Below, piece by piece: positions 25,448-33,622 of a stretch of DNA of 64,000 bases. Both the position numbers and the translations under genes were made by a program. The DNA lies in the NCBI GenBank assembly GCA_023409265.1, contig JAEYHZ010000046.1, positions 186,001 through 250,000 on the forward strand, read 5' to 3'. Origin of the DNA: Bacillota bacterium. GTDB lineage: Bacteria; Bacillota; Clostridia; Acetivibrionales; DSM-1351. The notes beneath the pieces are model-generated. The model saw only the letters and a program-made list of their open reading frames with translations, ran no database searches and was not told where the DNA came from. Numbering within the stretch: the stretch's first letter is position 1; each line of letters starts with the position of its first letter.

Positions 25448-25945
25448 ATGAATCCTTTTAAGGTTAACGGAAAATTTAGCTTGCGAAAAATGCTTATAAG
25501 CATTGCCATCAGTGAAGGTGTAGGACTTTTGAGCGGATTTCTTACCAGAGGAGGAATGGAGGTATACAAAAATCTCAAGCAGCCGTCCTTCGCTCCGCCC
25601 TCCTGGTTATTTGGGGTTGTCTGGCCGGTTTTATATTTTCTGATGGGTTTTGCAAGCTACAGAATATGGATGTATGCCTCCAAAAAAACTGCAGAGGTAA
25701 AAAATGCATTGTTTTATTACGGAGCACAACTGGCATTCAACTTTTTATGGAGCATTCTTTTTTTCAGATATGGATTAAGAGGGTTGGCTTTCTTTGACTT
25801 ACTAGTGCTTATAACATTCGTAATAATAACCCTTATACTATTCTATAGAATTGACAAACTGGCAGGATATCTCCTGATACCATACCTATTATGGATAATC
25901 TATGCAGCCTTTCTAAACTTTTTTGTATGGCAGTTGAATAGGTAA
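25448..25945 (+). CDS. tspO: TspO/MBR-family tryptophan-rich sensory protein
   Basis: A five-helix membrane protein of the translocator/peripheral benzodiazepine receptor family, binding porphyrins or related ligands. Signature: LKQPSFAPPSWLFGVVWPVLYFLMGFASYRIW, plus AQLAFNFLWSILFF and a terminal LWIIYAAFLNFFVWQLN. 165 aa from ATG 25448, which has AGGAG 6 bases upstream; ATG 25442 overlaps that SD. Single gene between terminators or spacers; regulation not apparent. Confidence 0.93.
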   Translation: MNPFKVNGKFSLRKMLISIAISEGVGLLSGFLTRGGMEVYKNLKQPSFAPPSWLFGVVWPVLYFLMGFASYRIWMYASKKTAEVKNALFYYGAQLAFNFLWSILFFRYGLRGLAFFDLLVLITFVIITLILFYRIDKLAGYLLIPYLLWIIYAAFLNFFVWQLNR

Positions 25946-25983
25946 TGACCACCTGCACACAGTATAGGTGGCGTTGGTTACAC

Positions 25984-26018
25984 AATAAAGACGCTGTATT
26001 TCACCAGCGTCTTTATTG
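25984..26018. terminator. Bidirectional terminator between tspO and the Cys-rich gene
   Basis: AATAAAGACGCTG (25984-25996) pairs perfectly with CAGCGTCTTTATT (26005-26017) around an 8-base loop. It lies between convergent genes and has A- and T-rich edges on both sides. Confidence 0.8.
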
Positions 26019-26078
26019 ATAAACAAATAAACCTGCTGTCAGGCCGGTTATTTTAAAAATGCCGGGTATTTTTAAAAA

Positions 26079-26297
26079 TTAATACTCTTCCTCCTTGATA
26101 TCAAAAACGAAGTTACACTTGTCACATCTGAAAACCAGAAGAGTCCCAAAATTTTCACTGTCTGTTTCTTCTACATGTATCAGACCTCCGCAGCTGCATT
26201 TTTTCGGATATCCGTTCATGCAGGTACAACATTCTGTATGGTGTGAATTGCTACGTTTTACATCATCTTTTAAATCAACAGTACGAGTATTACACAT
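26079..26297 (-). CDS. Small cysteine-rich (zinc-ribbon-like) protein
   Basis: 72 aa with eight cysteines: an N-terminal Cys, then HHTECCTCMNGYPKKCSCGG, then FRCDKCNFVFD. The CxC, CxxC spacing suggests zinc binding by two knuckles (CSCG and CDKC). ATG 26297 is chosen since GGAG is 8 bases upstream; the listed upstream GTG overlaps the SD. I do not recognise the family; a metal-binding or nucleic-acid-binding helper is possible. Confidence 0.7.
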   Translation of the reverse strand: MCNTRTVDLKDDVKRSNSHHTECCTCMNGYPKKCSCGGLIHVEETDSENFGTLLVFRCDKCNFVFDIKEEEY

Positions 26298-26720
26298 GAC
26301 CACCACTCCATTCGTTTTTATGTATTTATTTTAATACAATTTTAGGAAATAGTAAAGTGTTTACGCATGTATACATGAGATTTTTCAAGGGTTTGAAGGG
26401 TTTCTGAATGATAAAAAAATCACAATTATTTGGACGAAGAATGTTAAAAAATATTCAAATTCTGTGAAAAAAATATCAAACTCCAATTGACAATGTCCCC
26501 TTAAGAATTTACAATATAATTGAGAATGTTAAAAAATTCGCATATTAAAGATACGGTATTTAGCAAACTCATTTTTTTATGACTATGAGATTGTATACAA
26601 AGTACTATTTGCGGAAGAATCGGGGTTGACTTTATCTGGCCTTATACTTGAATGTCAGAGTTTAAGGAAAGATTTTGTATTTTATTTATTAAGGGCTATT
26701 AGGGCTCATAGGAGGCTAAG
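26298..26720. other. Intergenic control region upstream of the hydrogenase operon
   Basis: 423 bases, very AT-rich, no supported gene. It contains two copies of AGAATGTTAAAAAAT (26439-26453 and 26524-26538), each within a GAAT...ATTC inverted repeat and 85 bases apart. A TTGACT at 26626 has no convincing -10 at 17 bases. The operon SD is GGAGG at about 26711. The repeats are candidate regulator sites. Confidence 0.4.
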
Positions 26721-27185
26721 ATGGAGAAGGTTAGAGAAGTATTGAATCGCTATGGCAATTCAAAAGACAATCTTATTCAAGTAATGTTGGAACTGCAAAA
26801 TATTTCAGGTACAAATTCACTCCCTCACGAATGGGTTGAATTTGTGGCAGCTGAGCTGGATATGCCTTTGAGCAGGGTATACAGTGTTATCACTTTCTAT
26901 TCAATGTTCGGTACCGAACCAAGAGGCAAATACTTGGTTGAAGTCTGTAAGAGCGCTCCATGTCATGTAACAGGTGCCGGCAGCTTATTGGCTATGTTGG
27001 AAAAGGAATTGAATGTTAAGCCCGGACAAACTACAGAAGATGGAGTTTTCACATTGATACAGTCGGCTTGCTTCGGAGCATGTGACATATCACCTGCAAT
27101 AAAGATCGGTGAAAAGGTTTATGGAAATCTCACACCTGAAAAACTTAATGAGATTGTAAACTCTTACAGGGAGGGCCAACAATAA
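26721..27185 (+). CDS. hydC: NuoE-like [2Fe-2S] subunit of NAD-linked [FeFe]-hydrogenase
   Basis: A thioredoxin-fold [2Fe-2S] subunit. The four ligands appear as CKSAPC and CFGAC. 154 aa, standard for HydC/NuoE. It is the first gene of a three-gene operon (hydC-hydB-hydA) and overlaps hydB by one base. It transfers electrons within the soluble NAD(H)-dependent hydrogenase. SD GGAGG lies 5 bases before ATG. Confidence 0.93.
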   Translation: MEKVREVLNRYGNSKDNLIQVMLELQNISGTNSLPHEWVEFVAAELDMPLSRVYSVITFYSMFGTEPRGKYLVEVCKSAPCHVTGAGSLLAMLEKELNVKPGQTTEDGVFTLIQSACFGACDISPAIKIGEKVYGNLTPEKLNEIVNSYREGQQ

Positions 27186-28471
27186 TGGATAAGGTATTGA
27201 GTGCAAGATTCGGTAAAATCAAACCCGATAGTGTTGAAGAATATATTGCAGCAGGTGGCTATGAAGGTCTTAAAAAGACAATGGCAATGGAGCATGTTGA
27301 TGCCATTGAAGAAATAAAGAAAGCAAACCTTTTTGGCAGAGGCGGTGCAGCTTACCCTACAGGTATCAAGTGGGAACAGGCTTACGCAATCAAAAAAGGT
27401 CCTAAATACATGGTCTGTAATGGTGACGAAGGTGAGCCTGGTACATTTAAAGACAGGCACATTCTTGCCGAAGACCCCCTTGAACTCATAGAAGGTATGA
27501 CAATCGGCGCCTATATCATGGGTGCCAAAGAGGGCTATATATACATCAGAGGTGAATACACAGCTATACAGAGGATAGTTAAAAGCGCAATAGCTAGCGC
27601 CGAAAAAGCCGGCTACCTGGGAAAGAACATTCTGGGAAGAGAAGGTTTTGACTTTAATCTTAAGGTTGTTTCAGGTGCAGGAGCATATGTCTGCGGTGAA
27701 AATACTGCTCTTGTGGAGTCCATAGAAGGAAAGACAGGCAGACCAAGACAGAAACCGCCCTACATCAAGAATTGCGGTTTATATCAGATGCCTACCATTT
27801 TGAACAACGTTGAGACTTACTCCTGTATTCCATGGATAATCAAGGACGGCGGAGAAACCTTCAGCAAGAAGGGAACCGAGTTCAGCGGCGGTACAAAGTT
27901 AATGTGTCTATCCGGTAATGTTCAGAACAGAGGAGTTTATGAAATTCCTTTTGGTATGACTTTAAGAGAACTCATTTATGACCTCGGCGGCGGAATTACC
28001 AACGGCCGCAAGCTAAAGTTCGTACACCTGGGAGGGCAGTCAGGAAGCTGCTTCCCTGAAAGTCTGCTGGACACTAAAATTTGTTACTATGATCTCAAAA
28101 AAGCAGGTATTTCTTTAGGTTCAGGTGCTGTTGTGGTAGTAGATGACAGTCACTGCGTTGTTGATTACCTTAAAAATTCCATGGAATTCTTCGAAGAAGA
28201 ATCCTGTGGTAAATGTACACCTTGCAGAGAAGGAACCTATAGATTGGTAGAGCTTGTTGAAAAGTTTACTGAGGGTACTGCAACTATGGAAGACTTCAAT
28301 AAACTTAAGAGCCTTGCACAGACTATGAAAACTTCCAGCTTCTGCGGTCTCGGTCAAAGTGCTCCTGTACCTCTGTTAACTCTTGTCAAGTATTTTGAAG
28401 AAGAATTCCTTGAGCACATAAACGGTAAATGCAGAACTGGTGTATGCCATATGTCTAAAGTGAATTCATAA
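27185..28471 (+). CDS. hydB: NuoF-like flavin subunit of NAD-linked [FeFe]-hydrogenase (short form)
   Basis: NADH/FMN-binding subunit. Motifs: GRGGAAYPTG (NADH), CNGDEGEPGTFKDR (FMN), SGAGAYVCGENTALVESIEGK, and the [4Fe-4S] ligands SCGKCTPCREG plus SFCGLGQ. At 428 aa it corresponds only to the NuoF core: the N-terminal thioredoxin-like domain and the C-terminal 2x[4Fe-4S] ferredoxin domain of the usual ~600-aa bifurcating HydB are absent, and no coding sequence for the latter follows before hydA. That bears on whether it couples to ferredoxin. The stop codon is inside a 10-bp perfect hairpin. Confidence 0.92.
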   Translation: MDKVLSARFGKIKPDSVEEYIAAGGYEGLKKTMAMEHVDAIEEIKKANLFGRGGAAYPTGIKWEQAYAIKKGPKYMVCNGDEGEPGTFKDRHILAEDPLELIEGMTIGAYIMGAKEGYIYIRGEYTAIQRIVKSAIASAEKAGYLGKNILGREGFDFNLKVVSGAGAYVCGENTALVESIEGKTGRPRQKPPYIKNCGLYQMPTILNNVETYSCIPWIIKDGGETFSKKGTEFSGGTKLMCLSGNVQNRGVYEIPFGMTLRELIYDLGGGITNGRKLKFVHLGGQSGSCFPESLLDTKICYYDLKKAGISLGSGAVVVVDDSHCVVDYLKNSMEFFEEESCGKCTPCREGTYRLVELVEKFTEGTATMEDFNKLKSLAQTMKTSSFCGLGQSAPVPLLTLVKYFEEEFLEHINGKCRTGVCHMSKVNS

Positions 28472-28533
28472 ATTCACTTTGGAAAAATCATAAATGATTT
28501 TTCTATTTATATGAAGTACGTGCAAGGCACGTA
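28457..28533 (+). other. Three consecutive hairpins between hydB and hydA
   Basis: Hairpin 1: AAAGTGAATT (28457-28466) with AATTCACTTT (28471-28480), 10 bp, loop CATA, containing the hydB stop. Hairpin 2: GAAAAATCA (28482-28490) with TGATTTTTC (28495-28503), 9 bp. Hairpin 3: TACGTGC (28517-28523) with GCACGTA (28527-28533), 7 bp, loop AAG, ending just before the hydA SD (GGGGG). Perfect pairing, closely packed. Confidence 0.85.
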
Positions 28534-28549
28534 GATGGGGGTAAATAAT

Positions 28550-30274
28550 ATGGAAATGATCAATGTTACTATAGATGGTATTGCAGTTGAGGTTCCAAAG
28601 GATACTACAATACTTGAAGCAGCTAAAAAGCTGAATATAAATATTCCTACTCTCTGTTTCATGAAAGGTGTAAACGAGCCTGGTTCATGCAGAGTATGCG
28701 TAGTTGAAGTTGAAGGCTGGAGAGGTCTTCACCCTGCCTGCGTAACAAAGGTTTCAGATGGCCTGGTGGTTAAAACAGCTACCAGCACTGTAAGAGAAGC
28801 CAGAAAAAATATTCTTGAATTGATTATGGCAAACCACAATAGAGAATGTTTATCCTGTTCAAGAAACTTACGATGTGAATTGCAGACACTCTGTAATGAC
28901 AACGGAATAGACAGGCTTCCCTACGGCGGTAAAGTTGATAAGGGATGCATAGATACTTCAGGTCCTATCGTAAGAGATCCAAACAAATGTGTTCTTTGCG
29001 GAAGATGTGTAAGTGTTTGTTCAAAGATTCAGGATGTGGGAGTTATAGATTATGCTTACCGCGGAGCTCATATGACAGTTACTACTGCATATGAAGAAGG
29101 CCTTGCAGGCCATGATTGTATCAACTGCGGTCAGTGTATCAAAGCCTGTCCTGTTGGTGCACTTTCTGAAAGGGATGATACGGCAAAGGTTTGGAAAGCG
29201 CTGGAAAACCAGGACTTGCACGTAGTCGTTCAAACTGCCCCTGCAGTAAGAGTTGCTCTTGGTGAAGAGTTTGGATATGCTCCGGGAACAAATGTTGAGG
29301 GTAAAATGGTTACTGCATTAAGAAGATTGGGTTTCAATAAGGTATTTGATACCAACTTCAGTGCCGACCTGACAATAATTGAAGAAGGTAATGAACTTCT
29401 GCAAAGAATTAAAAACGGCGGTAAGCTGCCGATGATAACATCATGTTCACCAGGATGGATCAAGTACTGCGAACATAACCACCATGACTTCCTGGAGAAT
29501 TTATCAACCTGCAAATCACCACAGCAGATGTTTGGCGCTGTTGCAAAATCCTACTACCCGGTTAAAGCTGATGTAGATCCCAGGAAGGTATTCGTTGTAT
29601 CAGTAATGCCTTGTACAGCAAAGAAATACGAAGCTGAAAGAGAAGAAATGCAGGTTGATGGACTCAGGGATATCGACGCAGTTATAACCACAAGAGAGCT
29701 TGCAAAAATGATCCGTCAGGCCGGTATCAGGTTTACCGAGCTTGAGGACGGAAAAAGGGACAGCATCCTTGGAACTTATTCGGGAGCAGGTACTATTTTC
29801 GGCAACACCGGTGGAGTTATGGAAGCAGCTCTTCGTACTGTAGCCGACAAGCTCACAGGTAAGTCACTTGAGGCTATAGAATACACCGCAGTAAGAGGCT
29901 TGAATGGTATCAGAGAGGCTACTGTAAATGTAGCAGATATGGAAATTAAAGTTGCGGTTGCCAACGGAACAGGCAATGCAGCCAAGCTGTTGGATAAAGT
30001 AAGATCCGGTGAAGCAAGCTATCATTTCATCGAGGTAATGGGCTGTGAAGGCGGATGTATCAATGGCGGCGGACAGCCAATCATAAAGGATAAGAATACT
30101 ACCGAAGAAGTAAAGGCTGCAAGAATCAAAGGCCTTTATGATATAGACAAAGCATGTGAAAAGAGAAAGTCACATGACAACCCTGAAATTCAGAAGCTTT
30201 ATGCTGAATACCTGGGTGAGGCGGGAGCTCATAAGGCTCATGAACTGCTCCACACACATTATATAGCAAGATAA
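28550..30274 (+). CDS. hydA: [FeFe]-hydrogenase catalytic subunit
   Basis: Reversible H2-producing/consuming enzyme. Domains in order: N-terminal plant-type [2Fe-2S] (CxxxxxxxxxxCxxC, in CFMKGVNEPGSCRVC, and a later C), His/Cys-ligated [4Fe-4S] (H-N-R-E-C-LSC-SRNLRC), two [4Fe-4S] (CVLCGRCVSVC and CINCGQCIKAC), then the H-cluster domain with TSCSPGW (L1), MPCTAKKYE (L2) and EVMGCEGGCINGGGQP (L3). 574 aa, typical for HydA of the multimeric type. ATG 28550 follows GGGGG (28537-28541); the earlier ATG at 28535 overlaps it. Cytosolic; partner of hydC and hydB. Confidence 0.95.
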   Translation: MEMINVTIDGIAVEVPKDTTILEAAKKLNINIPTLCFMKGVNEPGSCRVCVVEVEGWRGLHPACVTKVSDGLVVKTATSTVREARKNILELIMANHNRECLSCSRNLRCELQTLCNDNGIDRLPYGGKVDKGCIDTSGPIVRDPNKCVLCGRCVSVCSKIQDVGVIDYAYRGAHMTVTTAYEEGLAGHDCINCGQCIKACPVGALSERDDTAKVWKALENQDLHVVVQTAPAVRVALGEEFGYAPGTNVEGKMVTALRRLGFNKVFDTNFSADLTIIEEGNELLQRIKNGGKLPMITSCSPGWIKYCEHNHHDFLENLSTCKSPQQMFGAVAKSYYPVKADVDPRKVFVVSVMPCTAKKYEAEREEMQVDGLRDIDAVITTRELAKMIRQAGIRFTELEDGKRDSILGTYSGAGTIFGNTGGVMEAALRTVADKLTGKSLEAIEYTAVRGLNGIREATVNVADMEIKVAVANGTGNAAKLLDKVRSGEASYHFIEVMGCEGGCINGGGQPIIKDKNTTEEVKAARIKGLYDIDKACEKRKSHDNPEIQKLYAEYLGEAGAHKAHELLHTHYIAR

Positions 30275-30299
30275 TTAACTAAAATACCAACACCACAGG

Positions 30300-30345
30300 C
30301 TGCAGTAAAACCAGTGAATGAACCGGTTTTACCGCAGTCTTTTTG
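30300..30345 (+). terminator. Terminator of the hydrogenase operon
   Basis: CTGCAGTAAAACCAGT pairs with ACCGGTTTTACCGCAG (two mismatches) around a short loop and is followed by TCTTTTTGC. The rest of 30346-30533 shows no gene; it precedes the 3' end of the convergent oxidoreductase. Confidence 0.85.
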
Positions 30346-30533
30346 CATTGTTTATTCTGGAAAAAATCGGAAGAGGCCTTGGGTTCTCAATTGTCAGAAC
30401 AATACTGAAACTCTACAGATTTCCCGTAGCGCAAAAACACTGATGAGGGAGTAATTTTCAGCTTAAGTTCAACTAAGTGATCTAGCTCAAGTAAACCGAC
30501 CTATGGTGGTCTTGCCGCAGTGTTGCTGTTTTA

Positions 30534-31577
30534 TCAGATAGTATGTAAATTGTTTAATTCAACCGGCTTTTTTTCGAGCATACTGGTCACAAGTGCATCT
30601 GTAGTGAGAACATTAATAATTGATTCCTTCAGAGGCATTACCGGCTGCTCTTTACCATTAATCACATCTGCAAAATTCTTTAACTGGGAAGTAAATGCAT
30701 TAGCCTTCTCAATTTCGTAGGTATCGGTAAGAATATATCCCCAATCCTGCTTTCTGTGAGTTTGAGATATTTTAATCTCTCCATATATTCCCCAGGCTAC
30801 AGGAAGTCTTAAAATTCCGTTGGAGCAGGTTATTTGTAACTCCTGACTGAAATTAGCCTCCTTACTGCTCTCAATTATTCCGACTAATCCGTTTTCGTAT
30901 TCTATCATACCAAAAATCCGGTTTATTACACCATAGGCAGCACTTTCATTACCTGATGAAAATACTCTCCTGGGGAGACTTTTACTGAACTGATTGCAGG
31001 CATTTACCAGGTAACTCATCCAATCATATGGGACTCCGCCGCCGCATTCTTTTCGGAATCTCCAGTCAAGCTCCGAACCGGGCTTCAAGTGGCTTTCAGG
31101 TTCATAGTTGCTGAAAGTAGCCCTGATGCTGTCAACCTTTCCAATATCACCATATTCAATGATCTTTTCAAGTTTTTTTATTGCCGGATGGTGTCGATGC
31201 TTACAAGCTTCCATCAGGAAAGCATTTTCTGATTTTACCTTATCCCAAATGCTTAATGCTTCTTCTCCTGAAAGAGCCAATGCCTTTTCGCATAAAATAT
31301 TTCTGATCCCATGAGAGAGGCATTTTTCAATCTGCTCCCTGTGCTGCATTGGCCAGGTACAGAGGATAACAGCATCTAGGTTTTCAGATTTCAGCATTGT
31401 TTCAATATCAGTATAGTATGAATCACAGCCGAATATGCTGGCACATTCCATAGCTCGGGTTTCGATGATATCGCAGCAGGATGTAATCCTTATACCTTCA
31501 ACCTCTTTGGCTGAGTTGAAGTGCTCACTTGAATGCTGACCGCACCCCATCATCCCAATTTTTATAATTCTATTCAT
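30534..31577 (-). CDS. Gfo/Idh/MocA-family NAD(P)-dependent oxidoreductase
   Basis: A Rossmann-fold dehydrogenase. N-terminal nucleotide-binding region IKIGMMGCGQHSSEH (glycine-rich GxGxxx), ILCEKALALSGEEA containing the family EKP-like lysine (here EKA), and a C-terminal substrate domain with DWRFRKECGGGVPYDWMSYLVNAC. 347 aa. SD AAGGAGA 7 bases before ATG. The catalytic proline of EKP is replaced by alanine. It acts on an unidentified sugar or inositol-type substrate. Neighbours on both sides are unrelated, so the pathway is open. Confidence 0.85.
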   Translation of the reverse strand: MNRIIKIGMMGCGQHSSEHFNSAKEVEGIRITSCCDIIETRAMECASIFGCDSYYTDIETMLKSENLDAVILCTWPMQHREQIEKCLSHGIRNILCEKALALSGEEALSIWDKVKSENAFLMEACKHRHHPAIKKLEKIIEYGDIGKVDSIRATFSNYEPESHLKPGSELDWRFRKECGGGVPYDWMSYLVNACNQFSKSLPRRVFSSGNESAAYGVINRIFGMIEYENGLVGIIESSKEANFSQELQITCSNGILRLPVAWGIYGEIKISQTHRKQDWGYILTDTYEIEKANAFTSQLKNFADVINGKEQPVMPLKESIINVLTTDALVTSMLEKKPVELNNLHTI

Positions 31578-31704
31578 TACAAATCTCCTTGCTGAAAATT
31601 ATTTACATTAATAGTACCATACATATGTAAAATAAATCCATATCCTCTTGGTAATAACAACTCAACCCGCTTAGCCACCCTTTATGCAAATAATCAACCT
31701 GGCA

Positions 31705-31724
31705 AATCAACCGATTGGTTGATT
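31705..31724. promoter_or_regulatory. Palindromic operator upstream of the ABC exporter operon
   Basis: AATCAACC-GATT-GGTTGATT, eight-base perfect arms, with a further half site AATCAACC at 31692. The form is typical of TetR-family operators. It adjoins the putative -35 (31723). Confidence 0.6.
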
Positions 31725-31750
31725 GTTTACTTATGTCTATTTGATAGTAT
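31723..31750 (+). promoter_or_regulatory. Candidate promoter of the ABC exporter operon
   Basis: TTGTTT (31723-31728), 16-bp spacer, TAGTAT (31745-31750). It overlaps the right end of the palindrome, consistent with repression. Moderately good match only. Confidence 0.45.
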
Positions 31751-31818
31751 TAGTACATGGAAATTGCTTACGAATTCCAAACGAAATATGAATAAAAGAT
31801 AAAGGAAAGGTGATTTTA

Positions 31819-32757
31819 ATGGATTCAATTATTCGAGTGCAGAATCTTGATAAGAGCTATAAGAAGAACAAAGCTTTGGAGGGTGTGTCATTTGATGTGT
31901 ATGAAGGTGAAATTCTTTGCCTTCTTGGACCTAACGGAGCAGGAAAAAGTACAACTATAAATATTCTTACTACAGCATTAAAGGGTGATAATGGGAAAAT
32001 ATTTTTTAAAGCAAGAGATATCAGCAGTATATCTCAAGAATATAAAGCCAACCTCGGAATTGTACCTCAGAATCTTGCCTTGTATGAGGAACTAACGGCA
32101 GAAAAGAATGTTGCTTTTTTTGCAGCACTGTACGGGGGAAGAGGTAAGGAACTAAAGAAAAAAGTTGATGAAGCACTGAACTTTGTGGGACTCCTCGACA
32201 AAAAAAAGGATAAGGCCAAAACTTTTTCAGGTGGAATGAAAAGAAGACTGAATATAGCCTGTGCAATTGCTCACAATCCCAAGATAATTATTCTTGACGA
32301 GCCGACGGTTGGGATAGATCCTCAGTCAAGAAATCATATTTTAAACTCAATTAAGGAACTTAGAGAAAAGGGGGCAACAATAATTTACACTACTCATTAT
32401 ATGGAAGAGGTTGAGGAAATCTCAACCCGTATCATTATAATTGACCACGGAAAAATCATAGCAGAGGGAACAAAGGAATCCCTAAAGGAAAAATTGGCCG
32501 AAGAAAAACAGTATCTCATTGAGGTTGATGAGCCCGAAAGACTGGAAAAGGACGAACTATACAAAATAGCCGGAGTAAAAAGTGTAGATGTCGAAGGTAA
32601 TCGTATCAGAATGTCTGTCATAAAAGGAATAGATAATCTGGATAAAATAATTTCAATACTTATAGGAAGAAAAATAAGAATTAATAATGTGACAAACGAA
32701 GAGGCAAGTCTTGAGACAGTATTCCTTAAGCTGACAGGAAGAACTCTTAGAAATTGA
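31819..32757 (+). CDS. ABC-2-type exporter ATPase
   Basis: ATP-binding subunit of the DrrA/CcmA-like class. Walker A GPNGAGKST, Q-loop VPQNLALYEE, signature FSGGMKRRLNIA, Walker B IIILDEPTVGIDP, H-loop THYMEE; a C-terminal domain of about 90 residues follows. 312 aa. ATG 31819 preferred over a GTG at 31810 since AGGAAAGG is correctly spaced. First gene of an operon with two permeases; the cargo could be a lipid, drug or peptide. Confidence 0.92.
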   Translation: MDSIIRVQNLDKSYKKNKALEGVSFDVYEGEILCLLGPNGAGKSTTINILTTALKGDNGKIFFKARDISSISQEYKANLGIVPQNLALYEELTAEKNVAFFAALYGGRGKELKKKVDEALNFVGLLDKKKDKAKTFSGGMKRRLNIACAIAHNPKIIILDEPTVGIDPQSRNHILNSIKELREKGATIIYTTHYMEEVEEISTRIIIIDHGKIIAEGTKESLKEKLAEEKQYLIEVDEPERLEKDELYKIAGVKSVDVEGNRIRMSVIKGIDNLDKIISILIGRKIRINNVTNEEASLETVFLKLTGRTLRN

Positions 32758-32776
32758 TTCCTAAGAAGGAGGAAAA

Positions 32777-33622
32777 GTGGAAGTAAATAATAATAAATCT
32801 GACAAGGGAGGTTACCAAGCCCATGCCATTTCTGTCATAAATTTTTTGTTGGAAATGCAGGGCATGGACATAATTATGAGACAATTTTTAACTATACTTA
32901 AGATGGATTTATCCAATCTGGCAAAAAGCTTTATTATGATACAATATAACACTCTTTTTCCTATAGCACTCATTTTGATACTGGGGTTCTTGTGCCAGGG
33001 AAACTACGGCAGCGGTGGAGTATCCTCTTATGACTACTATGGTGTTACCATGCTGCTTTTTACCGTTCTTAATGTATCTGTTTCAGCAGCTAACAGTTTT
33101 ATGGAAAAGAGTATAAAAAGCAGCAATCTGAGGATAGTATTCTCACCGATAAAAACTTTATATATATATACTTCTAAAATTATTGCTACCTTTTTATTTA
33201 CATCTGTATGCTATATTGCCGTCATCCTTTTCTGTAATTTTTTACTGGGTGTTAATTTTGGCGGCTCCAATATCGGATATGTGATTTTGCTTATATTACT
33301 GTTGGATTTACTATCATCAACAATCGGAGTGTTTTTCTGCTGCATCTTCAAAAGTGAAGAAGGTGCCAGCCAGGTACTTAGTATGCTTAATAATATTTTC
33401 GGTGTATTAGGAGGACTGTTTTTTCAGATGGACGGGTTTGGTAAAGTAGCAAGGACTGTTTCCTGCATATCACCTGCCAAATGGATTCTGGAAGGGATTA
33501 TGAAAGTTATTTATGATGGTGATCTCAGCGTTGTAATACCTATTACCATAATATTTCTGGTATTAACAATAATATTTGCTTTTGCATGCAGAATAACATT
33601 CAGAACGGAGGATTATATATGA
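32777..33622 (+). CDS. ABC-2-type permease subunit
   Basis: Six-helix export permease. Helices are visible from about residue 60 onward (LFPIALILILGFL, ISVSAANSFME, IIATFLFTSVCYIAVILF, YVILLILLLDLLSSTIGVFF and others). A strong SD AAGGAGG is only 4 bases before the GTG at 32777; an internal ATG near 32867 or 32876 is an alternative that would remove about 30 hydrophilic residues. Overlaps the next gene by 4 bases (ATGA), so the two are probably a heterodimer partner pair. Confidence 0.8.
   Translation: MEVNNNKSDKGGYQAHAISVINFLLEMQGMDIIMRQFLTILKMDLSNLAKSFIMIQYNTLFPIALILILGFLCQGNYGSGGVSSYDYYGVTMLLFTVLNVSVSAANSFMEKSIKSSNLRIVFSPIKTLYIYTSKIIATFLFTSVCYIAVILFCNFLLGVNFGGSNIGYVILLILLLDLLSSTIGVFFCCIFKSEEGASQVLSMLNNIFGVLGGLFFQMDGFGKVARTVSCISPAKWILEGIMKVIYDGDLSVVIPITIIFLVLTIIFAFACRITFRTEDYI

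Noticed and set aside
26439..26460. Rex operator upstream of hydC
   Set aside because: The consensus TTGTTAAnnnnTTAACAA is not matched; only an AT-rich partial similarity.
30440..30470. CTGATGAG sequence suggestive of a hammerhead core
   Set aside because: No GAAA partner and no flanking stems of the required arrangement.
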